64,000 bases of DNA, taken from Phialophora verrucosa. Its lineage: Eukaryota; Ascomycota; Eurotiomycetes; Chaetothyriales; Herpotrichiellaceae. The notes below the pieces were generated by a model that was given only the letters and a program-made list of their open reading frames with translations, ran no database searches and was not told the origin of the DNA. Where the stretch lies: NCBI GenBank assembly GCA_002099365.1, contig MSED01000015.1, positions 3,100,001 to 3,164,000 on the forward strand, read 5' to 3'. Positions 1-11,400 of this stretch are shown piece after piece (the stretch's first letter is position 1; each line of letters opens with the position of its first letter). Position numbers and translations under genes: made by a program.

Positions 1-75
1 ATCGCTGGGAGACGCCGTCGCCGGGGGCGCACCCAGCAGATCCCTCAATGATTTGACTTGGGTTGCGGACGTCAT
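1..75 (-). CDS. 5' end of a gene leaving the window, product unknown
   Basis: On the minus strand an ATG at 75-73 opens a frame with no stop to the window edge (25 codons, beginning MTSATQVKSLRDLLG). The ATG context has A at -3. A TATA-like stretch lies about 140 bp upstream. The visible residues match no family I recognise. It could be a chance open frame because only 75 bases are visible, but start context, TATA position and frame agree. Confidence 0.45.
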   Translation of the reverse strand, partial: MTSATQVKSLRDLLGAPPATASPSD

Positions 76-210
76 GTTTTGAATGGGAGAAGAGTTCGAG
101 TCTGAGGGCGAGTGGAGCACAGGATGGATGGGTGGGTGCGTGGATGGGATGATCGAGACACAGAAATCGAACAAAGACAAGCGTAGCAGACATGCACGAC
201 ATGGCACTCC

Positions 211-222
211 TTATATACCTAT
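211..222 (-). promoter_or_regulatory. TATA-like element of the left-edge gene
   Basis: On the minus strand the bases read AGGTATATAAGG, a good TATA box about 140 bp before the ATG at 75. This is position and sequence only; no transcript start is known. Confidence 0.35.
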
Positions 223-1219
223 TCAGTCTTAGTCAGTTCCTCCGTTGGCGCGAGGGTTTCCTCCTCGCACACTCCGAGTCCACTGCTAGACAATTCCATG
301 CCATGCCATGTCCTGCCATGCCCTGCCATGCGGCGCGTGAGCCAGGACTGGTTTAGTGAGGACGCACACCCTAGCGTTCTTTGCACCACATTTTCGCGGA
401 CTGAACAGATCGGATCGGATCTGCAAGTTACGCGTACTCCTCCTGCGATACGAGGTACCAACCAGCCATCCTTCCTACCTTAAGTACCGACCTACAGGTA
501 CTCGTAGTGTGCATACATACCAGTATCCATTGTCAAGCGTGTCCTCCGTACGAGTATTAACAGGATAGTTATGATGCCGTCCGCGGAGAACGCCCTTGCC
601 CTCTCGCTCTCTTAACGACCGAACTCTGACTTGCTACCGACCAGACGCACCCACGCGGGCCCGACCCCTCATTTCTCGCTTCCCGATCGCCCCGGATCCC
701 ATCATCCGGGCGGAAAGTGATCTGATTGGTTGATCTATTACATAGAGTGTACAGAGGAAGCTCTCTCTGCTACTCAGTACCTCGTAGCTTGTCCAGATTG
801 CGCATACTCTGACTCGACATGGGGTTTGTCTTAGCAAATGTCGAACGACTGTCCACTTGTCTTGGCCATGAGATTTGAAATCAAAAAAGACATGCGTCAG
901 AGATATCTCTGGTGGGAGATGGGAGATCCAATGACCAGAGGTCCGATGTGCCATGTCACGGCCGGTCTGAGCACGAAATTCGTCTACCAGAACCCAATTC
1001 CATTTCAACACCTACGTACCCAAGTCCACCCTACATCCCAGTAAGCGTGGGCAAGAAGCTACATACTTTTGTCAGTGACCCAGGTAGGTCTTGCTATCAT
1101 GTACACAGGGAGGATTGCCCAACACATTGTATGCACATGAATAGTGAATCTGGCTTGATCGCTTTCCCTGAGATGACCGCCTCCACATTACATTGTTCCT
1201 CCTGCCCGCCTCGCACCAT
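223..1219. other. intergenic, no gene seen
   Basis: Short overlapping frames occur on both strands, but none shows a domain, a codon pattern or introns that join into a protein. The stretch holds the rest of the left gene's promoter and the 3' flank of HEX1. Confidence 0.5.
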
Positions 1220-2494
1220 CTACAATCTTGAACCATGGATGATCTTCATGTCGACGACCAACTCGCGCCCGCCATCGTTGATGACCAAGACGCGAACACT
1301 GCCTCGGCCGTCACTGAATGCTCGTTCAATGCGCCTGAACAGACCGCCTTGGTCAACAACAGGCAGGCCCTGCTTGACATCGCCGGTCTCTGTCATGCAG
1401 ACAATATGGCCATCCTCGCGAATGTCTAAGACGCGGTACTGCTTGAAGACGGGGCCGAGCATGGTCTGAACGACTACCGACGGGGCAGGGTTGCTGATGA
1501 AGGAGGTCTCTTCGTGCAATTGACGGGTGAACAGGTCGACACCCAGGTAGCGGTATTGGCCGGTTTGCGATGACATGCTGATGCGGATGACCTGCGAAGG
1601 ACGACCCTGGAGAAGGAGAATGTCACCGATCCGGATGAAATGACACTGGATGGGCACTCCGCGGCCGCTGAAGCGTGGCTCAACGTAGCGGACTTGCTCA
1701 ACAGTGCCATCACGGACGCGACTTGGGCCGGACGTCTCTCTTGTGTCGGTCACCACCACCTCATCACGGTCACCGCCATGGTGGTGGGAGAATGGGTGCA
1801 GGATGCGGTCGGCAGCGCGCTCCACGCCACGGCGGAAGCTGTGGTATTGGCCTTCGTCGTCGTAGTAACCCATGTCTCTTTTGATCGGTTGATCGACCTT
1901 GATTTCTTCCTTCTGAACAGTGACTTCTGCTCTTGCTGGACGACGGCGTTCGTATTCGACGTCGTAGGTTGGATCGACGCGTCGACGATACTCTCGCTCG
2001 GTAACGTCTAGTTGAGTCTCGTAGGTCTTGTCGTAAGTCCGGTCGTAGGTCTGGCGGCGGTCGTAATCGACTTCGACGTGGTCTCGGGTGTCACGACGGT
2101 CGATTTCGATGTCAACGTTGGTGGCCTTGTACTCGGCGGGTGCACGGTACCTGTGGGGGCACAACGTGTCAGCGGCAGATGGTCAAAGCAACCACGCAAG
2201 GGCAAAAAGCACGGAGCAATCCGGGGTGCAGGGCAACACGGGACGCGAGGAGGCACGTACTTTTCGCGTGTAAGCTCTACTTCTGGGTACGTGCGGTCAC
2301 GACCTTCGTAGACTCGAACGTCCTCCCGTTGGTATTGCTGTTGGTCGCGGCGTGGACGGTTGTCTCTGAAGGAGATGTCGACCTCTTCCTTGGAGAACCT
2401 AGTATCTTCCCGTCCGACGCGCGAGGAGGGTTGGGGGAGTTGGACTTCCCCTTCTACCTTGGTGATGGTAGTCTCTTGGGCAGAAGCGTCACTC
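1220..2494 (-). CDS. hex1: HEX1, Woronin body major protein, long form with unresolved first exon
   Basis: HEX1 self-assembles into the Woronin-body crystal, a peroxisome-derived plug that seals septal pores after wounding. The C-terminal ~145 residues show the eIF5A-like HEX1 core and the protein ends SRL, a PTS1 peroxisomal signal. The usual HEX1 start is the ATG at 1873 (MGYYDDEGQYHSFRRG), giving 217 residues. The same frame stays open upstream, crosses an intron at 2151-2260 (GTACGT...CACAG) and continues through an exon that is open to at least 2494, where a CAG acceptor lies. That adds about 175 Arg/Tyr/Glu-rich residues. The frame also reads on past 2494 to about 2604 before a stop, but has no ATG, so the first exon and the true long-form start are unresolved. 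The core identification is very secure; the long form is inferred. Confidence 0.9.
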
Positions 2495-3723
2495 CTGTAC
2501 GTTGACGGGAAGACACTAGGCGGGATGGGGACTCTGGCGTCAAAGTCCAGATTGCCAGTTTTTAAAGGCGCCTCAACTCTCTTCTCCCTTGCGGCAGTCG
2601 AGAGTCAAGACTGTCTTCTGGGAAAACCGGTCTTGGGTATAAGGGTGGTGGGTACAGTTGAAGCTTGGGAAGCCAACAATGCACGCTGAGCAAATGGATG
2701 GGCAACTGGGGGTTGGGCAAGAAGGCAGAGAGGTCTGTATGAAGCGAGAAGGAAGGAGAGAAGAAAAGGAGGACCAGCACACCCGGTTGTTTACTTATGG
2801 GACAGCAGAGAGTGGAGCAGCGAGTCTTGGGGCTGCCACACGCTCGACTTGTTCATCACAACAAACAGTTACCGGGGCAATCTCCACCGCCAAATCTCGC
2901 CCGGATTGCCTTTCCTGTCGCCATCACACTCTTCTCTGTCCTCCTTCACTATATTGAAGACTGTCAAGTCCATCGAAACTCGACAAGTATCGTCCCAAGG
3001 CTGCAGATGGCACACTCGCCCACCTCCAGCGAGCCCGCCAGCCTGCCCGTTTGACGCTCTCTGTGTCGAGCCGTCGCCCCAACCTGTCAAGCTCACAGAT
3101 CTTTCGTGTAGCCCGATCATTGGCCTCGTCTTACCTTCATGCCTGACCAACGCAGCCACAGAAGCAGCTCGTGCATTGTCCCAGCCCTCCCGGAACCCGT
3201 ACGGTACACTAAAGAACTTCAGCCACCCACACTGGTGAGGCACGTCTCTTCACATGAAGAGGGGGCCTTCCCTGACGCGTGGATGAAGCCTGCAGATTCT
3301 CAGCTGGAGTGGTTCTGGCTAGCTGCATTGGCGCATATGCACGTCGGACTCGTGCAGCTCGCAAATCCATTCACCAACGGCCGGCAACATCTACAAGGAT
3401 GGATATACTTCAGCAGTTACCACACACTGGTCCCAGGCATGTGGGAAATTCATAACGATTGTCTCAATTGCTTTTGACAGTTGCCTTCCTGTCCTCTGAC
3501 TTTTGCCTCTTTGTCTACCTGATCTATTCAATCGTCTTTCCCCCAAGTAGCCAACCATGTTACGCTCTCGACGCTTTATCTTCGTATTCATGAATGCCCA
3601 TCCCACGCGCCTCGCTATGCTTCAACTCAAACCTGGGTGCAGGTATGTTGCATCCGTCCTTGGGAGCAATCACCCACCGCGTTAGTGCCTCTGCACACAG
3701 TTCCATTCATACTGCCGTCATGA
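2495..3723. other. HEX1 upstream region
   Basis: No independent gene is seen. Minus-strand coding sense continues from 2494 to about 2604 in the HEX1 frame (VEAPLKTGNLDFDARVPIPP), so part of this stretch is probably HEX1 exon or alternative exon. Possible first-exon ATGs on the minus strand lie near 2923 and 2973, the second followed by a phase-compatible GTAACT donor at about 2872. The rest probably carries the HEX1 5' UTR/intron and promoter and the 3' flank of the BEACH gene. Confidence 0.45.
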
Positions 3724-6700
3724 TTAGCTGTATTGCTCGTGCATATGCCACGGGAAACTCACCACTCTCCCGTCCTCATCTCCAGTGTAGACGACCTGTG
3801 GCATCGGCAGGATGCAACTGATCCCTGCGCTTACGTTTGCTCCATCATCCCGGCTGCTGTCAGCATGATTGAGCTGTCGAATGAGCTCCAGTTCAAACCG
3901 CCCTTCATGGACCACTTTACTCCAGATCCGGACTTGACCCCTCTTGTGGCCCGTGAAGACGAGGTCACGTTCAAGCCACTCGTTGCCCGCCCCTTCGTAG
4001 CATGCGCAAGACACAATGCTGTCCTGTGACCGGTCTCCGGAGTCCTGTCTTAGGAGCAGATCACCGTTCAATGTGTACATGCTGATCTCGTGGCCATGAC
4101 AAAGTACAACGTTACCAGTCACATCGTTGATTGCAGCACACTGCACCTGCTGCTCATCACCCAACTTGCGGATGAACTCGCACCGATTGAGGTCCCAGAG
4201 CATCACTTGTCCATCGGTGGAAGCTGACAGCAACGCGTTGAACGATCGTGAGATCGCCAGAACACTCACCGTCTTGCGGTGGCCAAAGAGCGTGGCTCGG
4301 GGATGCAATTCGACCGTCTTGCCGCTTTCGATGACGGACCATATGGCGATGGTGCAGTCGGTGCCGGCGGTGATGAGAGTCTTTGAGTCGGTGAACAAGG
4401 CACTGGACAGCTGGCCAATGTGCAAGTGTTCAAAGAGGCCTAGCTGCTTCCTACTCTCGGTCGAGTAGAAGCGCACGCTGTTGTCGGAGAAGCCCCATTC
4501 AAGGTACGTGTCGTAGTTGGGGGGGATGTTGAGTCTGAATGGGCCAGAGCACAGCAAGCGATCGGACTTCCACGAGAATCGGAGCGAGGCCACCCGTTCT
4601 CCAGTCTCAAGTAAAGTGGACGGCAGCCGAGTCAACGACTCCGCAGCGGTGTCTAGTCGTTTATAGCGGTGACGAATCTGTTCTCGCGCTGGATGAGGCT
4701 TGGTGAAGATCTGATACGGGGTCTGGCCGAAATTGTGGATGATGCCAATAGTGGCCAGACGTTCCAGCGGATCAGTAATGGAATCCAGATCCTTCGCACC
4801 CTGATAGGACAGATAATGGAACACGTTGACAGCGTCGATGGCCGCCTCGCCCTTCTGCTTGCTGCCGAAGATCAAGTCGATCCATTTGTGAAGATTACGG
4901 CTGACGTACGGACTTTCAAGCGCCTCACGCTGCTTTGCGATGAAGATGCGCGGATCACCCTTTGCCCACGGCGGAAGCTCGACATTGCCGATCGACTGTG
5001 AAGTCTGTCTGGTGCCGAAGTCGAAGTTGTTAATGTTGACCAGGAATTCCGGCAAGTAGTAGAACTCGGGAGTCAACTCACGGACGTCAGTCATGTTCAT
5101 CCGGGACGCAGACCGCCAGGCTCCTTCGATCGAGAAGAACATGCGGTCCGCGTGGTCAAAGGTGCCGCCCTGCAAGAGAAGGTACGATTTGACGAAGGGT
5201 TGAAGACGAATCAGGTACGATGTCACGATCATTGCGGATGAATAATGCGTGCCGTAGTGGAAAGCCGGTGTGTTGCTATCACCCATCTCCGCAAACGTTT
5301 GATACCGTTCTCGGAACTCCCTCTCACGCTCGGGCGCCTGACAACCCATAGGTTTAGAGAGGTCGCGGAAGGTTCGAGGATCGGTGAAGTCAAGCTCTTC
5401 GCTGGTGTAGTCCGCAATGACCCACGGAAACACCGGATACTGTGTCAAGTCGTTGTAAGTTCTTCCCGCCATGGTGTTGATCAGCATGAGGTAGTGGAAG
5501 TTCGACATTTCTCCCTTTTGCCATTTCCGGGTAGCGGTGAGATAATTGGACTGCTGGCTGAAGACGTTTGCGAACTTGGATCCGAGTGTCTGTGGCTCGT
5601 CATCAACGCTGCGCAATGTCTCGTAACGCCATGCTGTCTCGGAATGACCGCCCACTCCAGTGGCTGAAGGCGCTTTGGCACTGATGAGGCCGTGCAAGTC
5701 ATTCCGGATTTGAGGGGCGATAACGGTCAGCAAGTAGCTTCTGCCGTCGCTGAAGAAGATTTCGATGGCGACATCTCGGAACAGAAAGCGCCGCTTTGAG
5801 ACACTGATAATCTCGGACCACTTCCAGCTTCGAGTCCCATGCTCGTCACTACGTGAGACGGTCTTGCGTTCCGTGACATCGCGGCCGGAGATCATCCGCA
5901 CATAAGGATCGCGCTCTTCTTGTGGCGCTTGCCAGACATTCAGGATCTCGCCATCGGCTCGTTGGAAAAAGTTGTCAAGGATGTAGATGTAGTCCTTGCC
6001 CAGGATGAGCAATCCTTCCACCGCCTCCAAGCCCAGAATACGTGAGATGTTGGCGACGTGCTTAACTTGGTCACCTCGGTGGAGGCTGCGCATCACCTTT
6101 CGGTTCTTGTCCTCAAAGTCATCCAAATCAGCATTGGGATCCTCGACCAATTCGAAACTTTCTTCGCCCTCGACCGGTTCGCTTTGTTCTTCGTTGGCAG
6201 CTTCAGGGCTGGCAGATTGTTCTGCGCTTTGCTCAAGCTGAGGGAACGGTTCAGTTCCAGTCTCCGTTTGTCCCGGTGCATCCATGACTGGCGTTGCTCC
6301 ACCTGGTGTGACTCCGATCGACTCGGCCGTTGACATTTTGGTATTTCTCGTGTCAAGCCGGAGCTGTAGCATGTCGGAGCCCTTTCTCTTCGGCTGCTGG
6401 TCTTCATCGGTATATGTGAAGTCTTCGTGCAGTCGCATCCGCATTCGATTTCTACCCTCGGTCTGATCAAGTCTCCATTTCCTGGGTTTGTCAACAGCAA
6501 AGAGCCCGGCGGGTCTGCTTGTATCTCTTTGCATCCGGTTGAAGCTGGTTTCGGTGTATAGAAGGTCATCTTGTTGGTCTTGGAGCAACCTTTGATGCTT
6601 GAGATACTCGGAAGAATAAATGTTGGCAGTCCAGTTCTCGAAAGCGAGCTCATGGCGGCGAATGAGATCATCACGGTCGGCTTCTTCCCGCGCCCATTGC

Positions 6701-9700
6701 TTGACTTTCTCTCGCCTACGGGCTATTCTCATTCTGCCATTTTCTTCTGTTCTTTTGTTTTCAGACGTGACAAAGGTGTTCCACTGCTTGGATAGCGTGT
6801 CGAAGAATAAAGAATCCAATTGGTTTCGGTGCTCATCGATCCAGTAGAGGAAGGTCTCGTTGTCCAGTTCAACCAGCTTTGAGAAGCCACTAGCCAGGCC
6901 TTTCTGCTCCGAACTGTCGGTTTGTCCGAAGATCGCCGCGGCCTCGTCGGGTTTCTGGACGAGAATGATTCGCCACAAGTTCAAAGCTGCTTCGCGAACG
7001 GCGTTCGTTGACGAGATGAGGTTGGCATAGAGCAAGTAACAAATAAGTTGCAGATGTATCGACTGGGTTTCCTCCCCAGAGAGGAGGACCGTCTGCCAAT
7101 ACGTCAACTTCGCCAGGAACGGTAATGAGTCATTGTCGTGGATCGATGACAGGCTGAGCACAACTGTACGGAAAACAACGGCACGAATGATGGCAATGGT
7201 CTGCGCACATAGCCGCACTGGTTTCAGCTTCGCGATATCAGGGCGCTGGAGGTATTCCAAGATCGATCCAGATAAGTCAAGAACAGGATCCGCACCGCCA
7301 ATAAACCATCCTTCGAAGAGCGCTTCTTCAAGATGGCCAAATAGACGTGCCAAGTTGATCAGGACTCTTGGTTCCGTGAGAATTTTCTGATCCAGCGCAA
7401 TCTGATTCGACAGTTGCGACACTGTGTTCCTCAGGATCCAGGTCTCAAAGTAGGATTGGTGTTCAACAAAGCCAGGTGGCGTTTTCAAGAAGAGGCCGAG
7501 CCCTGTAAATTCCTTTCGAACAAGGATCTGATCCATGAAGACGGATATGACAATTTCCAGCAAGCTTTGAACGATTGAATGTCCCTCCTGGAGATCAGGC
7601 AGCTTTTTGATTGCGGAGTTGGAAACAGGTGAGCTTGAAACCGCAGTGGTGGTTATCAAACCGTTCTGATGAGCATGTTCCTTGGTGACGAGAACGAATG
7701 ATGATCCCCTGCCGAGTGTCTTACCTCTGGTTGCCGTGGAAGAGGTGTCAGCGGTGGTCCGCACAACCGGAGGAGTGGTTGATAGTGGGTGCACAACAAC
7801 GTCACCTCCATCAAACGTAAGCATTGAGTCGCGGGCATCCAACTCGGTTTTTGCTTCAACGGTATCGGAGCCGACTACAACAGGAAACAGGACGGCGAGC
7901 AAGTCTTGGACATAGGATGAGGTGACCGCGAAGTCCCGGAACTTCTGTGATCTGGAGTGCAGATCAGCGAGAAATCGAACAACCGTGTTGAATGTTCCGA
8001 CGTGCTGGCTTGTCACAATGGTGAGGAGCGGATTTGGTGGTGCCATCGTCGACATGGAAAGCCTTTCTGGAGGGCCACTCAGTTCTTCCAGCGGCGGAGC
8101 TAATGATGTGGCGGACTGGTGCCGTTTGGACGAGACGATCGTCTTCAAGCCGCTCTGCAACATTCCCATGATGACCTCGAGGATTTCTGGGTAGACAACA
8201 GCCAGTTCTTTCTTGTTGGCGAAGAGTTCAATGAAACTGAACAAGTCGAAGCTCCTGTCAAGGTCAAGATTTGCGACGTCGAGATCAAAGAGAATAGCAA
8301 ACAAGGCAGGCCACAGTGCAGGCAGGTGCCACCATCTCTTCAATCGGTAAGCCATCACCGTGAAGCCTGATGTTTTCGCCGTATCTTTGAATTTCTTGAC
8401 GTACGTGTCACCATGAACAACGAGCAATCGCGCCAGAATTCTCGTCGACAGCACCACAACTTCTGGTGAAGTTTCGGACAGAAGGTACAGCAGCCACTTA
8501 TTTGTCACCGTTTTGGCAAACTTCTTGATAAGGCTGTCGTCGTCTTTGCGGCACAGCATCTCCGAGTAAAGGCGCAGCACCTCCATTCCGATTCCGAAGT
8601 GGGACAGGTTAGATTCCTCCTTGGGGCCCTGAGACGATCCGGAAGACGAGCTCCGTTGCCGTGCTTCCCTGCGTGTCGGCTTTCGCACTTGCAACCCCAT
8701 GTTCCGTTTGTTGACTGAGAATGTGACAAAGAGTGCCAATGAGCGTAACGTCTCCGCGGACAATGTTTGCGGCAAGAGAGCCTTGATGGCTGTCATGTAC
8801 TGGTGCAGGATAGCACGAGAAACTGGCTCCGACTTCAATGCCTCCATGAGCCGTTTCAAAACTCGCATCCGCGTCAATCTTTTTAAGTTGAAGCGCTTGT
8901 ACTCGCTTTGCTCAGCGAACACCAGGAACTGATCAAAATACAGTTGCTGCGCACCAATTGGGCCGCATCGCCAGAGACTGGTATCGGCAACCAGGACTTT
9001 GTACGCTAAAGGATTGTTGATGACGGATTTCGTTAATTCTTCCGAGTTGTAACCGGTGAATGCAAGAATGGATGACAGCACCCGCAGGCTCAATCCGCTC
9101 CTGTCGAGCCTCGAAGTTGGTATGGCCCATCCCACCTTCGCCGATTCGCCATTGTTCTGAGTTGGGAGGCTCAGCTTTTCTTTCAGCAGCATTGCCAGAA
9201 TTGCATAGCCGCCATCCCGCTCCATCACCTCGCTGTTTCTCCAACTGTGCCGGACTGTTTCGAGCAGGATATCAACTGCCAGAGCAACGTCCTCCGTGGT
9301 TCGTGCTCGCTGAACGAGTCCTAGCCCGACGGCGCCGCAACCTCCGAGTCGCCAACTAGCGTCGTCCAAAGACTGCGGAACCGCCACAGTTGGATCACCC
9401 ATGAGCATGAACACACCTCGAGGTTGAGTTAATGCATCATTGATGGCAGGAACTGCACCATTGATGGCTACGGCGTTCGTACCAGACCGTGTGAAACCCA
9501 TGAGGTTCTTCGCGGCCAACCTCGACAATGACCTGATCAATTGTGATTCATCAATGTTGTTTCGGTCATCGTTGTCAAGAATGGTCGCCGGCGAGACGTT
9601 GATCAGAAGTTTGTCTTCACGGATGAGATTGCTCGCCTTGTGTCGAATGGCCATGATAAGTTCCGACTGCTCTTCCTTTCCCGGATGCAGCAGTTCGTTC

Positions 9701-11400
9701 CTCAGATTGAGTGCCGCCGAAGCTTCGTAAGTCTGGAAGGAACCAAGACAGTCCTGGAAGTTGCCATGGTATTTGGGACCAAGATGGTAAAAAACGGCGA
9801 TCAGATCGTCGCTGGTCGTGTCCTGAAATAAGATTGCAGAGCCCAACGACCATTTCGACACGCAAGCCGCGCCCGCAGAATTGGGAGAGAGATCTTGGGG
9901 CGTGCCAAAGAAAGCCTGGACCTTGACGGTCGGCCCTCGGTCACTTGGAGGGACAGAGGGGTAATTCGCCTTTTGCTGCTCGACGAACTCGCCATCAACA
10001 AATAGCAAGGCTTTGGAAGAAGAGGTGGTGCGCGGTCTCTTGTGCACAACGCAGATGTGGTACCAGCGTTCAGGTTGAAAAGCGACTGACCTGAACCTGA
10101 CGCTGGGTCTGTTGCCCTGAATTGCAGTCTGCAGGATAAGATGATGAGTGTCTTTCTCGAGGTATGCAAGAACGAAACAGGTTTGCGTTCTGTCAAAGGC
10201 GCCGAAGAGCGTTGTGTGAGCTTGAGGGTCGAAGGCATCAAAACGTGCCCACAAGCTCAGAGTGTAACCAGCGGTGTCGAGCGGCGGAAACGGGCGACCA
10301 AGAGTGCCAAGTTCTGTCGAAGCATAGCCGTTCTGGGACAAGTCAAATTGCAGGCTAGGCGGCTGCCGGGAGACATTGATAGCAGAGTGTAGGAAGGACG
10401 CGGCTTCGGAGGATGTGCTGGCTTGCTTGTAGAGGAAATGAGCATCATCGAGGCTTGAGACACCCTCCTGACACAGGAGCAGCGCAACGTCCTTAAACAG
10501 ACTCCGCTCAGTGGCTGATAATTGCTCTTCGAAGATCAACTTGAGAGTGGCCGTGAAAGCGCCGGCGGTGTGAGCAGAGACGATGTTGCGTCTTGACATA
10601 GACAGCAACTCTTTCAAACTGAGCGGTACTGTGACTCTCAGGCATCGTTGCGGGATTTTTCCAGCCTTGATGCCTTTAGCCCAGAGCGCAAGAATCACAG
10701 TGCACAGCTCGGGCACCACCAATTCTCCTGCATTCGCAACTGCTTTGACTATACTCGCCTGTGCTGAAGCCACCGTGTTCTCAGAGAGTACGGACTCGTT
10801 CTCGATTTTCATGGACCTAATAGACTTCTCCACAGAGGTGTAAATGTCGTTAATCATTTCCACGCCAGTCGCAACAGCAAAGAGAATACCGAAGCACTGT
10901 TCAAAACAAAGTTCGTTGCCGGTCTCACATGATAGAATGGTATAGAACTGCTCCAGGGTGCACTGGAGCGAATCCCATCCTCCATCATCGACTTTCGTCC
11001 TGAAGTACTTTCGGTTTCCCTCATGTCCTTCCAGCGCGGCTCCGAGGACCCCTAACAATTGTGAGAGAGTCTGCAGGAAGGATTTGACAGGGACAGAAGA
11101 CTCGTCGGAGGCGGAGTAACCGTCGACAACGGAGCGAAGGAGACGAAGGATCGCCTGAAAGCCACCGGCTCGTCGGAAGCCACTATGCGCCCCATGGAGA
11201 TCGCTGTCATCCTTGAGGAAGTGCCGCAGTTGTTGCAGGCATGTGGACTTGTCAAGACTTTGTTGCAGAGCACTGTGGGAACTGCGGTCGAGCGTCTCTA
11301 GACTCTTTACCAGCCCAGCAATATCCTCGTCTTCCGGGCGGAGGATGTCTGCGGTCGAAACGGCCCGCGTCCGAGTATGGGCGTTAACGGTAAGGCCCAT
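3724..11400 (-). CDS. bph1: BEACH-domain protein (Beige/LYST/neurobeachin family), Bph1-like
   Basis: A single uninterrupted frame of 2558 codons. Domains from N to C: armadillo-like helical region; a concanavalin A/LamG-like domain at about residues 380-540 (GYTLSLWARFD, ERWYHICVVHK); PH-BEACH at about 1770-1900; the BEACH domain at about 1955-2240, with the core block NFHYLMLINTMAGRTYND and ADYTSEELDF; then WD40 repeats from about 2330 to the end. This is the standard order and length for fungal beige homologues, which act as scaffolds in vesicle trafficking and vacuole/lysosome and wall-protein sorting. The ATG at 11400 is the first in frame, with a stop 36 nt upstream. TGCTAAGGCCAG just before it could also be a branch site and acceptor, so a short 5' exon cannot be excluded. 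It is unusual here in having no intron. Confidence 0.93.
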   Translation of the reverse strand: MGLTVNAHTRTRAVSTADILRPEDEDIAGLVKSLETLDRSSHSALQQSLDKSTCLQQLRHFLKDDSDLHGAHSGFRRAGGFQAILRLLRSVVDGYSASDESSVPVKSFLQTLSQLLGVLGAALEGHEGNRKYFRTKVDDGGWDSLQCTLEQFYTILSCETGNELCFEQCFGILFAVATGVEMINDIYTSVEKSIRSMKIENESVLSENTVASAQASIVKAVANAGELVVPELCTVILALWAKGIKAGKIPQRCLRVTVPLSLKELLSMSRRNIVSAHTAGAFTATLKLIFEEQLSATERSLFKDVALLLCQEGVSSLDDAHFLYKQASTSSEAASFLHSAINVSRQPPSLQFDLSQNGYASTELGTLGRPFPPLDTAGYTLSLWARFDAFDPQAHTTLFGAFDRTQTCFVLAYLEKDTHHLILQTAIQGNRPSVRFRSVAFQPERWYHICVVHKRPRTTSSSKALLFVDGEFVEQQKANYPSVPPSDRGPTVKVQAFFGTPQDLSPNSAGAACVSKWSLGSAILFQDTTSDDLIAVFYHLGPKYHGNFQDCLGSFQTYEASAALNLRNELLHPGKEEQSELIMAIRHKASNLIREDKLLINVSPATILDNDDRNNIDESQLIRSLSRLAAKNLMGFTRSGTNAVAINGAVPAINDALTQPRGVFMLMGDPTVAVPQSLDDASWRLGGCGAVGLGLVQRARTTEDVALAVDILLETVRHSWRNSEVMERDGGYAILAMLLKEKLSLPTQNNGESAKVGWAIPTSRLDRSGLSLRVLSSILAFTGYNSEELTKSVINNPLAYKVLVADTSLWRCGPIGAQQLYFDQFLVFAEQSEYKRFNLKRLTRMRVLKRLMEALKSEPVSRAILHQYMTAIKALLPQTLSAETLRSLALFVTFSVNKRNMGLQVRKPTRREARQRSSSSGSSQGPKEESNLSHFGIGMEVLRLYSEMLCRKDDDSLIKKFAKTVTNKWLLYLLSETSPEVVVLSTRILARLLVVHGDTYVKKFKDTAKTSGFTVMAYRLKRWWHLPALWPALFAILFDLDVANLDLDRSFDLFSFIELFANKKELAVVYPEILEVIMGMLQSGLKTIVSSKRHQSATSLAPPLEELSGPPERLSMSTMAPPNPLLTIVTSQHVGTFNTVVRFLADLHSRSQKFRDFAVTSSYVQDLLAVLFPVVVGSDTVEAKTELDARDSMLTFDGGDVVVHPLSTTPPVVRTTADTSSTATRGKTLGRGSSFVLVTKEHAHQNGLITTTAVSSSPVSNSAIKKLPDLQEGHSIVQSLLEIVISVFMDQILVRKEFTGLGLFLKTPPGFVEHQSYFETWILRNTVSQLSNQIALDQKILTEPRVLINLARLFGHLEEALFEGWFIGGADPVLDLSGSILEYLQRPDIAKLKPVRLCAQTIAIIRAVVFRTVVLSLSSIHDNDSLPFLAKLTYWQTVLLSGEETQSIHLQLICYLLYANLISSTNAVREAALNLWRIILVQKPDEAAAIFGQTDSSEQKGLASGFSKLVELDNETFLYWIDEHRNQLDSLFFDTLSKQWNTFVTSENKRTEENGRMRIARRREKVKQWAREEADRDDLIRRHELAFENWTANIYSSEYLKHQRLLQDQQDDLLYTETSFNRMQRDTSRPAGLFAVDKPRKWRLDQTEGRNRMRMRLHEDFTYTDEDQQPKRKGSDMLQLRLDTRNTKMSTAESIGVTPGGATPVMDAPGQTETGTEPFPQLEQSAEQSASPEAANEEQSEPVEGEESFELVEDPNADLDDFEDKNRKVMRSLHRGDQVKHVANISRILGLEAVEGLLILGKDYIYILDNFFQRADGEILNVWQAPQEERDPYVRMISGRDVTERKTVSRSDEHGTRSWKWSEIISVSKRRFLFRDVAIEIFFSDGRSYLLTVIAPQIRNDLHGLISAKAPSATGVGGHSETAWRYETLRSVDDEPQTLGSKFANVFSQQSNYLTATRKWQKGEMSNFHYLMLINTMAGRTYNDLTQYPVFPWVIADYTSEELDFTDPRTFRDLSKPMGCQAPEREREFRERYQTFAEMGDSNTPAFHYGTHYSSAMIVTSYLIRLQPFVKSYLLLQGGTFDHADRMFFSIEGAWRSASRMNMTDVRELTPEFYYLPEFLVNINNFDFGTRQTSQSIGNVELPPWAKGDPRIFIAKQREALESPYVSRNLHKWIDLIFGSKQKGEAAIDAVNVFHYLSYQGAKDLDSITDPLERLATIGIIHNFGQTPYQIFTKPHPAREQIRHRYKRLDTAAESLTRLPSTLLETGERVASLRFSWKSDRLLCSGPFRLNIPPNYDTYLEWGFSDNSVRFYSTESRKQLGLFEHLHIGQLSSALFTDSKTLITAGTDCTIAIWSVIESGKTVELHPRATLFGHRKTVSVLAISRSFNALLSASTDGQVMLWDLNRCEFIRKLGDEQQVQCAAINDVTGNVVLCHGHEISMYTLNGDLLLRQDSGDRSQDSIVSCACYEGAGNEWLERDLVFTGHKRGQVRIWSKVVHEGRFELELIRQLNHADSSRDDGANVSAGISCILPMPQVVYTGDEDGRVVSFPWHMHEQYS

